Assembly (NCBI RefSeq): GCF_907165205.1
Contig: NC_058191.1
Coordinates: forward strand, 6,016,501 to 6,080,500
Source of the DNA: Coccinella septempunctata
Taxonomy: Eukaryota > Arthropoda > Insecta > Coleoptera > Coccinellidae
Length of the DNA: 64,000 nt
Direction of reading: 5' to 3'
Part shown: positions 45,055 to 57,324 of the stretch, one piece after another
Numbering within the stretch: position 1 is the stretch's first letter
Layout of the letters: every line of letters begins with the position of its first letter
Made by a program: the position numbers and the translations under genes
The notes under the pieces: model-generated
Databases searched by the model: none
The model's input: the letters and a program-made list of their open reading frames with translations, nothing else
Told to the model about the DNA's origin: nothing

Positions 45055-45420
45055 CGACGGGCCCTTGTTACTTGAGTCTCAATTACTATACAACTCGCGC
45101 GCTGCACAACTTCTGCATTTGAAAATTTGTGGAATCAAAAAAATCATTAGATGATGTTGTTGCGTTTGTTCAAGCTGTTCAATGTGTCGCCTTTAGGGAG
45201 TCTAACTTTCGCTTCCGTAAAGAAGCGTTGGCAGGACCACTGCTTTGAAAACAGCTGTCTTGGTCTTCAGATTGAGGTCGTGAGCTCTCTGTCCTTTAGC
45301 TTCCAGAATACCTGTGATGTCGAATTGATACGGTTGTGTATTTCCGTGTCTAGGTTAGCCCTAGTAGGTATTCATAAAGCTTCCCAAGTATTTGAACTGC
45401 TCGACCTGTTCTAAATTTAA
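45055..45420 (-). pseudogene. LINE C-terminal fragment (family of 54779-57770)
   Basis: The minus strand is clearly homologous to 54985-55311 and the continuation at 56632-56660 (cgtttgttcaagctgtt, gaccactgctttgaaaac, gcttcccaagtatttgaact). It spans without interruption the point where the other copy carries a 1.3-kb insertion. Frameshifts are present. It encodes the segment after the reverse transcriptase thumb. Confidence 0.85.
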
Positions 45421-45429
45421 GTCTTGGTG

Positions 45430-46915
45430 GGACAGGTGGCGTGTCTTGATGAGGAAAATTATCCCTCATGGCTCCTGTTTTTCTATGTTGTAAGGAATAA
45501 TCAACGACTTCTAAGCTCTATTCATATCCGTATGCGAGTACAAACACTATTCAACTGAATGCACAAACTCGTCGAACATAACCATGGATAAATAGAAGTG
45601 GCCGGTTTTGAGTTTTGCCTACAGCAGTAATCCCCTAATCACAATGATTTATGTAAACGTGCGCATAGTTCATAATTTCACCTAAATAACCCATTAATAG
45701 AAATAAACGCGTAATGGAAATGCATCCTACCGAAGGTCTGCGCTGGATTTGCATTTCTACGCTGGAATTTTGTTATTCAGATATCAAGTGAATTTTTCCA
45801 TTGGCACGAACAATACGGATATTTCCCATGTTGAACAGAATAATGCTCCACTTTTCACGTAATTCTGGTTATTATTCAGAGTAAAATTTTATGTTCAGCA
45901 TTTTCACGCAGTTATTTTCATATAGGGAGTGAATAATCTTCTTTCAATAAAATAATGGGCGTAATGGGGATGTAGCTTTTAATTACATAATTTATTTTGA
46001 ATAGGAGTGGATCTCATCGTTATGATGAAAGTAGGCACCTCCAACTGAATGGGGAAAAACAAACAATGACCAATTGAAAATTTCCAAGATGATATATTCA
46101 AAGATTTTGAGTCGATTCTTTCGAACTATAGATAACTAATGGGGAATGGACACATAAATATTTTCAAGTCGATTGGAGTTTCAGGAAAACTGCCAATTGA
46201 AAAGTTTCGAGAGTCAAAAACTTTTGTTTTAAAATTTTTTTTCTATATTCGAAGAACTTTTTCTAAAAGCGATCAAGAAGTCTGAAACTCATTCATTTTC
46301 ATCCAAAAATAACACCAGAACTCATTTTTGCGAAAAAGTTGAACACGCGTGAAATTAGCGCGCCTGATTTTTTTTCATTAGAATCCACCTAATCCTGCCC
46401 AAACTATTTAAAATTTGTATCCGGAACTCGCTGATACTTACCCTCAAACAAATATTCGTTATTCTCAGAATCATCGGAGTATTGAAACTATTACCTTGCA
46501 AATTAAATTTATTATGAAGTAATATTCGGGAAATTGACACACACTTCTTAGTTTGGCATCACTACTCTATGAAATATGCAGAGTTGTGGAATGTCCAGCG
46601 TCCACAGTTATCGCACGAGTATTGAAATGAGCTTTCAAAATGGGATTAGATAATTTGAAAGGAATCTTTCAATAATCTTGGTCAAAGTATAGTATTTTAC
46701 TAGCATATAATGACTCTTATTCACGTGGATGATTCACCAAACTCGACTACTTCACGTTCGGTGAACGTCATCCTTGTGAATAACAGCCATCATAACTCCT
46801 CGAATCATAAACTTTTACATCTTAATTGCCTTGAAGTTGCATTCATCTTGGTCAATCACATATCTAGTTAGAAAGAAAATAGGATGTTTTGTAAACACAG
46901 GAGCAACTTTGGAAG
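45430..46915. other. Unassigned, with one diverged repeat
   Basis: 46246-46400 and 61490-61610 share, in the same orientation, agaactcatttttgc.aaaa, acgcg, and ttccattagaatc-type words. Nothing coding. Confidence 0.4.
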
Positions 46916-48000
46916 TGAAACAGTAATAGTTCATGAGCCCCAAATTCCAATTCCCGTTTTCACCAACGATCCCTGAATTTTAAGTGACACCTAAGCCTAT
47001 TTAGGTGACTCTTAGCTATGATTTCGTTTTCAACAACGTTTAGAGGACTCTTAGGCCCGTATTGATAGTTACATCTCAAAACTGGTCTCAAGACCTATCT
47101 CAGTTGATACCTTCTCAAGATAGTAACAGCATCTCAAGATGACGGCTTGTCAATAAATTCAAATTGAGTCGTTATCAGTTTGATATTATCTCAAGAAGCG
47201 ACTCAACTTATAAATGTCTTGAATAATGGTCTTGAGATATTCTTGAGATTCTTCTTCTTCTTGTGGTACCTTGTACTTGAGATTAGAAAAGTAAAAGAGA
47301 AGTTATTATTTTTATTTTTGCTCGATATTTTTTCATCAGTTTGGCATATAACAGTGGAGTGTAACGAAGTATATTTTTCTATCGAACGGACATGTCATAT
47401 CACATTCATCACATTCCTGTTCGTCGAAGTGATCCCTCATCGTTGTAGTTGACCACGTCTTGCATGGATTCGATATTTTATTTCTATGATGCCGATTTTT
47501 GGAAGCATTAAAGAGAAATAATTGTCAGTTCACATCTTGAGTCAGGGTCCGACTATACTCCAAATTTGACGTTTCCAAAACCTATCTTGTGAGCAATCTA
47601 GGACATAAGTCACATTCATTAATAGGATACTCTAACGATTTGTCAAAATCAGCTGATTGTTCGTTAACGTGGGACACACAAAGCTTTTTATTATCACTAT
47701 AAAGAGGCATTTCTGGGAAAGTTATAATGTTATCTCTCTCATCTAAAGACGGGAAGAACATTTTTTTCAAAAACATGCACAAAACACAATACTCGACCAA
47801 AACAGCATGCGAATCAATGGAGGGAAAAGCTTGTGTGCCCCACAGCAACGAGCGCATAGCTGATTTTGACAAACCGTTAGAATTCCCTATAAGCGCCTAC
47901 TCATATTCAAGTGAGATCGCAGATTGAGACGTCACCTTGACAGAGTCTCAAGTCAAATTTATTGATTAGATTGGTGTCTCAAGACGCTACTTTAGGGGGA
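46916..48000. other. Unassigned, repeat-derived
   Basis: 46955-47060 resembles the end sequence near 50955-50990 (cccgttttcaccaacg versus its inverse). 47060-47175 and 47915-47990 share tctcaaga and caataaatt..ttgag words, partly inverted, suggesting an old element between them. The frame 47582-47872 (minus) has no domain. Confidence 0.35.
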
Positions 48001-48262
48001 GCGCCCACCAAAGTAGCGTAGCACTGACATGGCAGATACATGACAGAGGCGATTCATAATTTTCACATATCGCACATCTCAGTGAAGTGTCAATTGCGTG
48101 AAATATGTCGTTCTCAGTTCAAATCTGAAAATTAGGAAGAGCGCCCACCAAAGTAGCGTAGCACTGACATGGCACATTCATTACAAAGGCGATGCAAAAT
48201 TTTCAGATATCGCACATCTGAGTGAAGTGTCAGTTGCTTGAAATATGTCCTTTTTAGTTCAA
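48001..48262. repeat. Two-copy tandem repeat, 140-bp period
   Basis: Both units start gcgcccaccaaagtagcgta (48001 and 48141) and contain gcactgacatggca and atatcgcacatct.agtgaag. The second unit is slightly diverged. Confidence 0.9.
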
Positions 48263-48509
48263 ACAAATAATGTATGGGGCAAGACGGGTAGAAGCAAAGT
48301 TTAAGGTGTTATTTCTTCCTTTTTATTTCTTGTCGACGTTCAATCAATGGTAAGTTACTTAAAACAATACACACAATGTACCAACCTAAATTTTGCTTTT
48401 ACCCCTTTTTCCTTCCATTTGAGCTACTACTCGAAGATATCCACTTCCTTCCACCTTCTGTTTTCAGATAGCTCACGTAATCGAGTGTTTTATAGTGCTG
48501 TATTTTATG

Positions 48510-48937
48510 TATAGTCCATTCAAGATTGATTGACATCCCTATAGGCCTTGAAAGTCCAGGCGCAGCTTAATATCTGGTCACAAAAATCTTCAATCATTTC
48601 TGTAGTTTCATTCACAGAACTGAAATATAGAAATATAACCTAGAAAGGTATTTGAAAATAAGAAATATTCGAATTCAGAGCATATTAATCAGCATTCAAA
48701 ATTGATACAATTATATTTCCAATTTGTTTCATTGAATTAAGTACATAAACAGCAGTAAAAATTCAAATTATCTTCAGTCTGTGCATAGATTCACATAAAA
48801 TAGGTCTATAGATCATTGTTTATTCTCAATACCAACCTGAATTCAGCAACACAAAATCTCAACTTATGAGCTATTACCAACTTAAATTCGATTTTCCATG
48901 GCCACCCGAGATGTCAATCATTCTTGAATGGACTATA
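48510..48937. mobile_element. 428-bp MITE, complete
   Basis: Inverted ends tatagtccattcaagattga / tcaatcattcttgaatggac. Partial copies at 5149-5960 and 39080-39215. No coding capacity. TA at the borders is consistent with a TA target. Confidence 0.8.
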
Positions 48938-49199
48938 GATCGGAGTATTATGTATTCTGTAAAATATCACTTTGTCAAACTACGGCAACAGGTCAATGTG
49001 ACGAGCACAGATTCTTATGTTTTTGAAATATTGTCAGAATCTTGAAATACCGCTATCAAACACATTTCTTTTTAATTTATTATAGTAGATAAATGAGCAT
49101 GATGCACAAGATATTAAAATATTTTAGGAAACTATAAACAGCAATTTGTTTGCAAGACATAAAAAATCGTGCGTTTCGCTGAAACATTACGTCTGTCTC

Positions 49200-50990
49200 C
49201 TCGTAGCCAAATTCCGTAGCTATGAGCTCCTAGCCATCCCCTAGCTAAGTTTACCTTTGTGCGGTAAAAACGAATTTAAGTTGAGGGTAGATTAGGGTAC
49301 TCCCTTAACCACTGAACTATAATCAAAATGGAAAGCGCCCAGTAATAAATACATGCAAGCCGAAAGAGATGGGTTTCTTAGGAGGATCATCTATCCTCGT
49401 AAATAAATTTTAGCCAATCATTTCCTCTCCTCCAATAACTGATTTCATTACTATGAAAACGGCTTAAACAGTACCGTACTATTGACACGAATAAAATAAT
49501 TATCATTATGTTCATAAAAATGGTGAAAACGTGCTGTATTAAATCATGGGAGTGTGAATCGAGTCCTGAAGGGAGTGTTTCTTTCTTTTTTATTAAATAT
49601 AATATAGAGTAACTTCTTGTGAATTTCAGTTTCCCACTGAAAAAAATCAGAGCTGTAGAAAAAGTGGATGATGGCAATTCCTGAGGATCATAAAGCGCCA
49701 ACAAAATACCATTATACGTAATTGTGCCAACAATTCTCCAGTGAGTCATTCAACAATTTAACATAGGAACGAAGACCACGGTGCTGTATCAAACATTTTT
49801 TACTGATGTTGTTGGGACTTACAAATACCTGAGTTTTTATTGGTTCCATAAATCATTTACTTGATCTTTCCTGATGAATTTATCCTAGGCATGGCGAAGT
49901 ATAATGACATACAATCTGATGGGAAATCTTTTGAACAAGAAAATCAAAATCATTCTTTTTCTCACGATTGAAAATTAGTGGAATGAAAGCAATCACAAGG
50001 TATTTTCTATGCTACGTTTGAGAAAAAACAAAAATAAATTATTTCAGGAACTTTCAAATCAGTACATTTATGTGATTTTTGCCCAGATTTTCACTTAAAT
50101 AGTTTTCATTTCACTGTTAGGACTTTGATAAGCTTGAATAAAAAAAATAACATACATCGAATTTTCAGTTACCTACCTATAATTGTCGATTTCCATTTTC
50201 AGATTAAAATTCCCACAATCTATGAGAAAATGGTCCACTTTTGTGATTCCCGCCACAGCAGTCAAAACCATCTAACAGAGAAAAGGAACTTATACCACTT
50301 TCCTTGTTTCTTTGTTCGTAAAATACAATATTTTATTAAAATTCGAGGCATTATTTTCTATTCGTTATCTTATGTAATAAGTTGATATGCTGGTGTGATG
50401 AGCTCTCGTAATTTTGGCATGTTCTTTTGTTGATATATTGGAATTGGATGTCAATAATAGCGAGGCATAATAATTTTGATAGTCTGGTTCCTTCCATCCA
50501 GCTATAAATTTGCTTTTTTTATGTTTACGAGAAAAGAGCCTCGAATATATGTATTCTCATGACCTTTGCTATTTATACCTATTTGATAGTGATAACCTAA
50601 AAGAGACGTGAAAAGGGGATGCACATACGAAATAAAAAAAGAGAATATTTGTGAAGGAACAATGGTGTTATTGTGAAGAATGATAAAAAGTAATGAAGAT
50701 TTTTCTGGTACTCAATTTGGAGTTGATAACACAATAAAAAGGTCATAAAATCTTTATCATTGAAAAATATTTACTATATGGAAAAATCGGAATAAAAGTT
50801 CAGGGGCACGACTCTCTCACTACGGCCCTGGCAGACAAAAAGGCCCGACACACTATTAACTATCTCTCTCGGCTCGCTCGTATCTACTGCTGTGCGCTTT
50901 CCATTTTGAGTATAGTTCAGTGCCCTTAACCTAAGGAATACTTAGATAGGAGTTCGTTTGGAAAACGTTGATGAAAACGGGTACTAGACT
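49200..50990. mobile_element. Possible 1.7-kb element with subterminal inverted repeats
   Basis: The segment 49305-49370 (ccactgaactataatcaaaa, tggaaagcgc, gccgaaagagat) is repeated inverted at about 50868-50935. The interior has only short frames (49387-49749 minus, 120 aa; 50125-50385 plus), with no domain. Limits are uncertain. Confidence 0.5.
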
Positions 50991-51944
50991 AGTTAATCGT
51001 GATAAGACTCATAGTATTTCATCACGCTTTCAAATCCTAGAAGGAATGAAAATGACTCAGCTCTATGTCAATTCCATGTCCCTTGCACGAGCTCAACTAT
51101 AAACAACAATAAATGAATATAAAATTGAACCCCAAAGAATTATATATTTAAAATTCTAAGGTAGTGTGTAACTATGGCCTTCACCCACATATGATTAACA
51201 AATCTGGTGACTAACAGGCAAATTACTATTTTGCAAGGATCTGTTGTGTTGCTCTTATAAAATATAATATAGCTACGATTTAATTCCTTTCATCTCAACC
51301 ATCGAGCTACTAGAAATCGCAAATTTAATTCTAGCGTTTTGATCTTTTTCCAGAGTTTTTCTATAAACATTTCTGAAAATCTGCTTTACAACATGCTGAA
51401 GCTGCAACCTCACATTTAACGATGAATTGTTGGAGGATTTGCCCAATTACTGAAATATATGTTCATATGTGATCCCGTAAGGGTCAATAGTCAATTTGTA
51501 AATTCTAATTGATTCAAATTGCTCCCACGCGTTTGCAATCACAATCCGAGAAACTAATGGTGATGATGAATTATGTTCGATCCTGGCAATAATAACATGT
51601 TACACTGAAAAACGGTGTCGCACATGACGAGATCCGACGTTTTAGGCGGACAATGGAGGACGAAAAATGCCGTGAAATTCACAACATGGTGCTTTGGCCG
51701 TATTATGGTATTTCTGCGCGATCATTATTCCGGTTCTATAGGTTACGAAAAAGCGTCACCTAGCTTTGCTCTCGGATACTGAATTAATGAGCACACTGAT
51801 TCAATAAAAAAACTATATGTACTTTGTCGAAATACGCGGAAATATGTTACGATCCATATCGAATATTAGTTCTGTTGGAGCGAGAATAATTTGTTGATGT
51901 AATTGGTATAGATCTCGAATGTCATGAATTTTCGTGATTATTAC

Positions 51945-52211
51945 CTTAGAACATAGATACATGGAATGAACATACAGTGCTAAAAATGAATGTTTTGTAG
52001 TACACACATTCGATGTTTCTCTGTCTAGCGCGACACTAAGGCAGTGGCGTTATATTGAAAAATTCACATACTTCCTATCTATTCGAACTGAAAATTGAAG
52101 TGACACTGATGTCCAAATCAACTATCTCAATTGTGATTGGCGACACTAAGCAACTATCTCACTCCAGTATTTGGAATGATTATTTTCCATTCCATGTATC
52201 TATGTTCTAAG
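51945..52211. mobile_element. 267-bp MITE with 8-bp target duplication
   Basis: Perfect inverted ends CTTAGAACATAGATACATGG. The duplication ATTATTAC is at 51937-51944 and 52212-52219. The interior repeats cgacactaag words. An 8-bp duplication suggests a hAT-type MITE. The identical ends and duplication suggest a young insertion. Confidence 0.95.
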
Positions 52212-52299
52212 ATTATTACGTTTTTGGGAAAAAAAATATTCAGAAATATTTAAAAGAATATGAATAATTATTTGCATGAAAAATATTCTGTTTGAAAGG

Positions 52300-54285
52300 C
52301 TATAACCGACAATATAGAGCAGGAGTTACCCAAGAATCCTAATAGTTTCTACAAGTATATATCTCGTAAGAAAGGTCATGGTAAATTTCCATCAGTTATG
52401 AGTGATGGAGCTACTGAAGCAACATCCTCGAAAGAAATTTCTGAGCGTTTTGCTGATTATTTTAGTTCTGTTTTCGAACCACCTTCATCCCCGATTGATG
52501 ACTTGCATTGTGTGGAGAGCATCTACAGCAGTAACTACTTAAGCGATGTTTCCCTATCTGGAGCGATCGTGGAAGAAGCTTTAAAAGCATTAGATCCTAA
52601 TAAGGGACCTGGTCCCGATGAGATTCCGCCTATATTTTTGAAAAATTGTTCTAAATCTTTATCATTACCACTTACTATTCTCTTCAACCGATCGCTCCGG
52701 AGTGGAGATTTCCCACGTCGCTGGAAACTTTCTAAAATCGTTCCAATTCATAAGGAGGGCCGGAAGGATCTCGTTCAGAACTATAGACCTATTGCTATTC
52801 TCTCCGCTATTCCAAAATTATTTGAATCTCTCGTTCAGCGCTCATTAAGTCACCATATAAGGCACCTGATAATTGAAAACCAGCATGGATTTGTTAAAGG
52901 TAGGATTCTAGAAACCAATTTGGTGGGTTTCCTTGAAGCCCTACATGATGGATTCGAATCACAAAATCAGACAGACGTAATATACACGGATTTTAAAAAA
53001 GCTTTCGATAAGGTTAATCATAGTGTACTTTTTCGCAGACTTGCAGAAGTGGGAATATGTGGCAGTCTATTGAGGTGGGTAATATCGTATGTGTTGCGGA
53101 GATCCCAGTTTGTATGTGTGGGAGGGCAGAAATCGAGATATTTTTCTAGCACATCGGGAGTGCCTCAGGGTTCGCACCTGGGACCCTTACTGTTTATCAT
53201 TTATATTAATAATATCTCCTCCTGTTTCCGTACTGCTGATTTTTTGATTTATGCCGATGACCTCAAAATATTTCTAAAGATAAAGAGCATTGAGGACTTC
53301 GTTCTACTTCAAGAGGATTTGGATAGGTTCTCTCAGTACTGCAGAGAGAACTTTCTCTTTCTTAATTTGAGTAAATGTTCCATTATTTCATTTACCAGGA
53401 ATACAAATGTCTTGAAGTTCGGGTATGAAATAGACCAAATTCAATTGCGACGGGTTGAAGGTGTTCTTGATTTGGGAGTGTTCTTAGATACCAAGTTAAC
53501 TTTCATTCAACATATCGATCACATAATTTCATCTTCGAATAAAATGCTTGGATTCACTCTCCGACAAGCTAAATTGTTCAGGACTAATAAGAGTTTACTC
53601 ACGCTGTACAACACCTTCGTTCTAAATAAACTGAACTTTGCCTCTTCGATTTGGAACCCTCATTATGAATGTCATATTAAAAGATTAGAAAGAGTGCAAC
53701 ATAAATTTCTCAAATATCTGTCATACCGTAATAATCTGCTCATAAAAGATCATGATTACACTGAAGCTCAGGCTAGGTTCAATATGCTTAGTTTAGACCG
53801 CAGAAAAATTTATGATATGAGTTTTTTGTATAAAGTTCTGAACGGCATCTTTTTGGTTCCCTCTATTCTGCAGCTGTTGTCCTTTAGAGTTCCCGAGAAA
53901 AGATTAAGATCGAGGGAAACTTTTGCTGTCCCTTTCCGTCGTTTGAACGTTACGCAAAATTCGCCAATTTGTAGATTTTTGACGACGTTTAACACGGAAT
54001 TTAGCGATACCGATCCCTTTAATACGTCCATTTTTCAATTCAAAAAACTACTAAAAAAAAAACTATCATAGAATGTTGTTTCGTGAGTGCTTTTCTTATA
54101 AATTATCGAAAGAAAAATTTATCATTTTGTACAGTGTTGTTTTGAAACTATTTCAGGTTGAAATTTTCTATTTTTGATTGTATGATTTTTTTTCCCATGT
54201 AATTTGTGAATACTTTTTTTGGGTTGGAACACCCGTTTGTATTCCTATTTTCATAAAATAAAAAAAAATAAAAAATAAAATAACT
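52300..54285 (+). mobile_element. 5'-truncated Jockey-like LINE
   Basis: The reading frame opens right after a stop at about 52298 (AITDNIEQELPKNPNSFYKY..) and stays open to 54071. A 3' untranslated region and an A-rich TAAA-type tail (about 54258-54285) follow. The endonuclease is missing. Target duplication not identified. Confidence 0.88.
52398..54071 (+). CDS. LINE reverse transcriptase (Jockey-like), open frame
   Basis: 557 residues from the first Met; in-frame sequence extends about 32 codons further upstream, so the Met is not the native start. Blocks in order: DPNKGPGPDEIPPIFLKNCS (fingers), YRPIAILSAIPKLFESLVQ, ENQHGFVKGR, DVIYTDFKKAFDKVNH (first catalytic Asp), SGVPQGSHLGPLLFIIYIN, FLIYADDLKIFLK (YADD catalytic pair), FLNLSKCSIISF, then a C-terminal domain (WNPHYECHIKRLERVQHKFL). 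The wording is closest to insect Jockey-clade elements such as BS or X. No stop or frameshift, so this is among the youngest insertions. The missing N-terminal endonuclease means it cannot move by itself. Confidence 0.9.
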   Translation: MSDGATEATSSKEISERFADYFSSVFEPPSSPIDDLHCVESIYSSNYLSDVSLSGAIVEEALKALDPNKGPGPDEIPPIFLKNCSKSLSLPLTILFNRSLRSGDFPRRWKLSKIVPIHKEGRKDLVQNYRPIAILSAIPKLFESLVQRSLSHHIRHLIIENQHGFVKGRILETNLVGFLEALHDGFESQNQTDVIYTDFKKAFDKVNHSVLFRRLAEVGICGSLLRWVISYVLRRSQFVCVGGQKSRYFSSTSGVPQGSHLGPLLFIIYINNISSCFRTADFLIYADDLKIFLKIKSIEDFVLLQEDLDRFSQYCRENFLFLNLSKCSIISFTRNTNVLKFGYEIDQIQLRRVEGVLDLGVFLDTKLTFIQHIDHIISSSNKMLGFTLRQAKLFRTNKSLLTLYNTFVLNKLNFASSIWNPHYECHIKRLERVQHKFLKYLSYRNNLLIKDHDYTEAQARFNMLSLDRRKIYDMSFLYKVLNGIFLVPSILQLLSFRVPEKRLRSRETFAVPFRRLNVTQNSPICRFLTTFNTEFSDTDPFNTSIFQFKKLLKKKLS

Positions 54286-54289
54286 CTCT

Positions 54290-54778
54290 GAACCAGAAAT
54301 GGGTAATCTTCTGGAAGAGGGGGGCCAAATAAATTAACAAATTATCTAGGCGGGCCAAACAGTTTTTTCAACAAAATACTTTTTCATAACTTAATTTTGA
54401 TTATTTGCCGAAGCTTCATTTGGAAAACTTTTCTTTACAAATGAAGAATGATACAGATATCGCAAGTATCTTCTGATAGTGAGATTTTAGGTATGGCTTC
54501 AGTTTGATACTTTGGAAACATTGAGAAATACATTGTTGCTCAGTATTACCATACACCTCATCAGTTTTAGCTGCCTCTGACTGATTGGCAATTCACATAA
54601 ATAGCATGCTAAAAATGCACAGGATCTGTTCGATATCTATGCTGTTTCCGTGAAGTCAGCACCCACTTTTTCGAAAATGAAAATAATTTTTGCAGTTACT
54701 CGTTAGAAATTATTTGTAACACCAAAATTTTTGTATTCTTCTGGAGTCTCCATTATAGCTATGGACCAAAGATCTCCA
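54290..54778. other. Unassigned spacer
   Basis: Between two LINEs. Nothing recognised. Confidence 0.5.
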
Positions 54779-55311
54779 CTATGACCTGTCTAACGCTAGT
54801 TCCCAGTTATGATTGGCATTAACTGATTTTAGGGATTGATGTAGTATATCCTTAAACCGCATATACTGACCCCCTGGTTTCCGGGCTCCCTCTGTGAATT
54901 CGCCATTAAAAGCTATTTTGGGGAGTCTGGTGTCTTGCATCCTCAGAATGTAGCCGCTCCATCTGAGTCGGGCCCTCGTTACTTTAGTATAAATTGTTAT
55001 ACAACTCGCGCTCTGCAAGACTTCTGCATTCGAAACTTTGTTGAACCATCTGATGTGCATTATTTGTCTTAGATGACGTTGTTGCGTTTGTTCAAGCTGT
55101 TTGATATGTCGCCGATAGGGCGTCCAGCTTTCGCTTTCGTAAAGAAGCGTTGGTAGGACCACTGCTTTGAAAACAGCTGTCTTGGTCTTCAGATTGAGGT
55201 CGTGATTTTGAAACACTCTGTGCTTTAGCTTCCAGAATGCCCGTGATGCCGAATTGATACGGTTGTGTATTTCCGTGCCTAGTATTTATGAAGCTTCCCA
55301 AGTATTTGAAC

Positions 55312-56631
55312 CATATATCTATTATATTCTATATCGATAATGGGACTTCGAAAATTGAAGCCAGCCCGTGGCCGGAATCGACTTCTGCGCATGTGCAGAA
55401 ATATTAAGAATAAAAATACCGGATTAGCTCTGTCTTTTTCTGATACATCGTTTTATGAACTGACAGGAATGAAATGATTTTACTTCACAACCATTCGAAT
55501 ATTTTCGACCTTAACCTAACAATATGTGAATCAGGTTTGCATTACTTAGTTATTTGTATTTCATCGTTGATTTCTAATAATTAGAAGTCAAAAATCATGA
55601 AACTTCATCATTTTGCAGCACTAGACGCTCGGATTCATAACAATAGTGAAATATTATGTGTTTTCCACAGAAAACCTGCGGAGTGCGGAGATTAACAAAA
55701 GTGATGTTGAATCAACAAGAATTGTAGGACTCTGAATACATTTTTATAGGTTGTTCACTACACTATCGTATATTATCTGCATTGTATATAGATAAGTCTG
55801 TTATAGTCTTGAAATTCAGTTGGGAGTTGAGGTAATACTTCTAGTTCAATTTATGATTGTTTTTTTCAGCACTGAAATAGTGAAACATCTAAATCGACAT
55901 CTATATCTATAAAGCTCAACTGTAGTTACTAATATATACCAGATTCTCATGCATCTTCTAAATATTCTTATTGCCAAATTGATTATTGTGTTGATTCTAT
56001 TGAAGCATGGCTCTGTTAATGAGCACTCTGTACTTTTATATGTAATATAACTACATATTACATTAAATGTTGACCCAAATATATTTTTAATTGAGTATTG
56101 AGTAGATTTACAAGAGAGGAAATTCAGGAGGTAAGATATGTATGATGTTTACACGTACACGCAATAATTGAAACTGGTATGAAACAGTAATATAAAACGC
56201 ACTTGTTATTATTTCAGTCTTGAGTTTACTGAGTATAGACAATACCATTCCTTTTCGGCACTTAATTATTATTTCACAAATCATAATAATATTGGTTGAA
56301 TAGTTATGCACTTATTTGGTTTGATCTCTTTTCGTTGATTCATCTGATAGTTGAAAAAAATGGATACATTCTCGATGAATTTAATATTCATTAACTTTCG
56401 CCTCACATAAAATTCTTCTCAAAATTTGTACAACAATTTGAAATAAATCATCATTCGAATTCATTCAATCATTCAACGTCAAATATGAAGACAACCTAAC
56501 TAATATCTTGATTGTCATTTTCGAACTTCTAATTCGCGCATGCGTACAAGTGGATTCCTCCCAACGATTTGGCTTCATTTTTTGTCGTAGTCTAGAACGC
56601 GTGTTATCAATATTGGTATAATAGATATATG
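55312..56631. mobile_element. 1.3-kb non-autonomous element with 8-bp target duplication
   Basis: Ends CATATATCTATTATA and its inverse TATAATAGATATATG. The duplication ATTTGAAC is at 55304-55311 and 56632-56639. The empty site agtatttgaactgctcgacc survives at 45396. Subterminal segments (gaagcca..cg.gg..gaat..ctt..cgcatg) are also inverted. CA..TG ends with an 8-bp duplication fit hAT or P superfamilies. No transposase was recognised. Confidence 0.92.
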
Positions 56632-56760
56632 ATTTGAACTGCTCGACCTGTTCTAGAATTTCATTCTCCAGGCTGATATCTGTTTGAAGGCTCTCTGGCG
56701 GACTTACCAGGATTTTGTTTTGTCGATATTGGGTCTAAGGCCTGAAACTTCGTATAAATA

Positions 56761-57324
56761 CAGGGTTGGGATAAAGTTTGGCACCAAATTAATATCCTTA
56801 AAACAAAACGGGCGATATTTTTGAAATTTGGCAGCTGAGTGTAATGAGATGTAATGAGATACTTCCGGTTTAACCGGAAACGACAAAACTTTTTTTTATT
56901 TAAATGGGACACCCTGTATATTTCTGCAGATTCTGAAAGTGCACCTTGTTTCGGATCTGTCCATATCGGGTTCCATGTAAAAATTATCTGTAAATAGAAG
57001 AAATTCAGTCTTTTTGTACATTTGAGAAAAAATCCATTCAAATAAATAAATCGTTGTTATTTGTATCAATAGTGAGAAATAAAACGAAATACTTTGTATT
57101 AGATATTCCTTTCTGCTTTTCATGACGTATTTTTTATGAAAATCTATAAAAAGAAGAAATACAGGGCTTTTACTAGTAGAAAAAATTTATTGAAAATCAT
57201 TTCAAAAAAAATCATTTCAAATGTTCGAAGTGCTTGCCATTCACCTCCTGATAATAAATTTCAAAATAACCGTCCGTTCCGTTTTAACTATATTAATTTG
57301 GTGCCAAACTTTATCCCAACCCTG
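56761..57324. mobile_element. 564-bp MITE with TA target duplication
   Basis: Inverted ends cagggttgggataaagtttg / caaactttatcccaaccctg, pairing for about 70 bp. TA is at 56759-56760 and 57325-57326. Inserted in the LINE between YADD and NIDKTK. Short frames inside have no domain. Confidence 0.93.
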
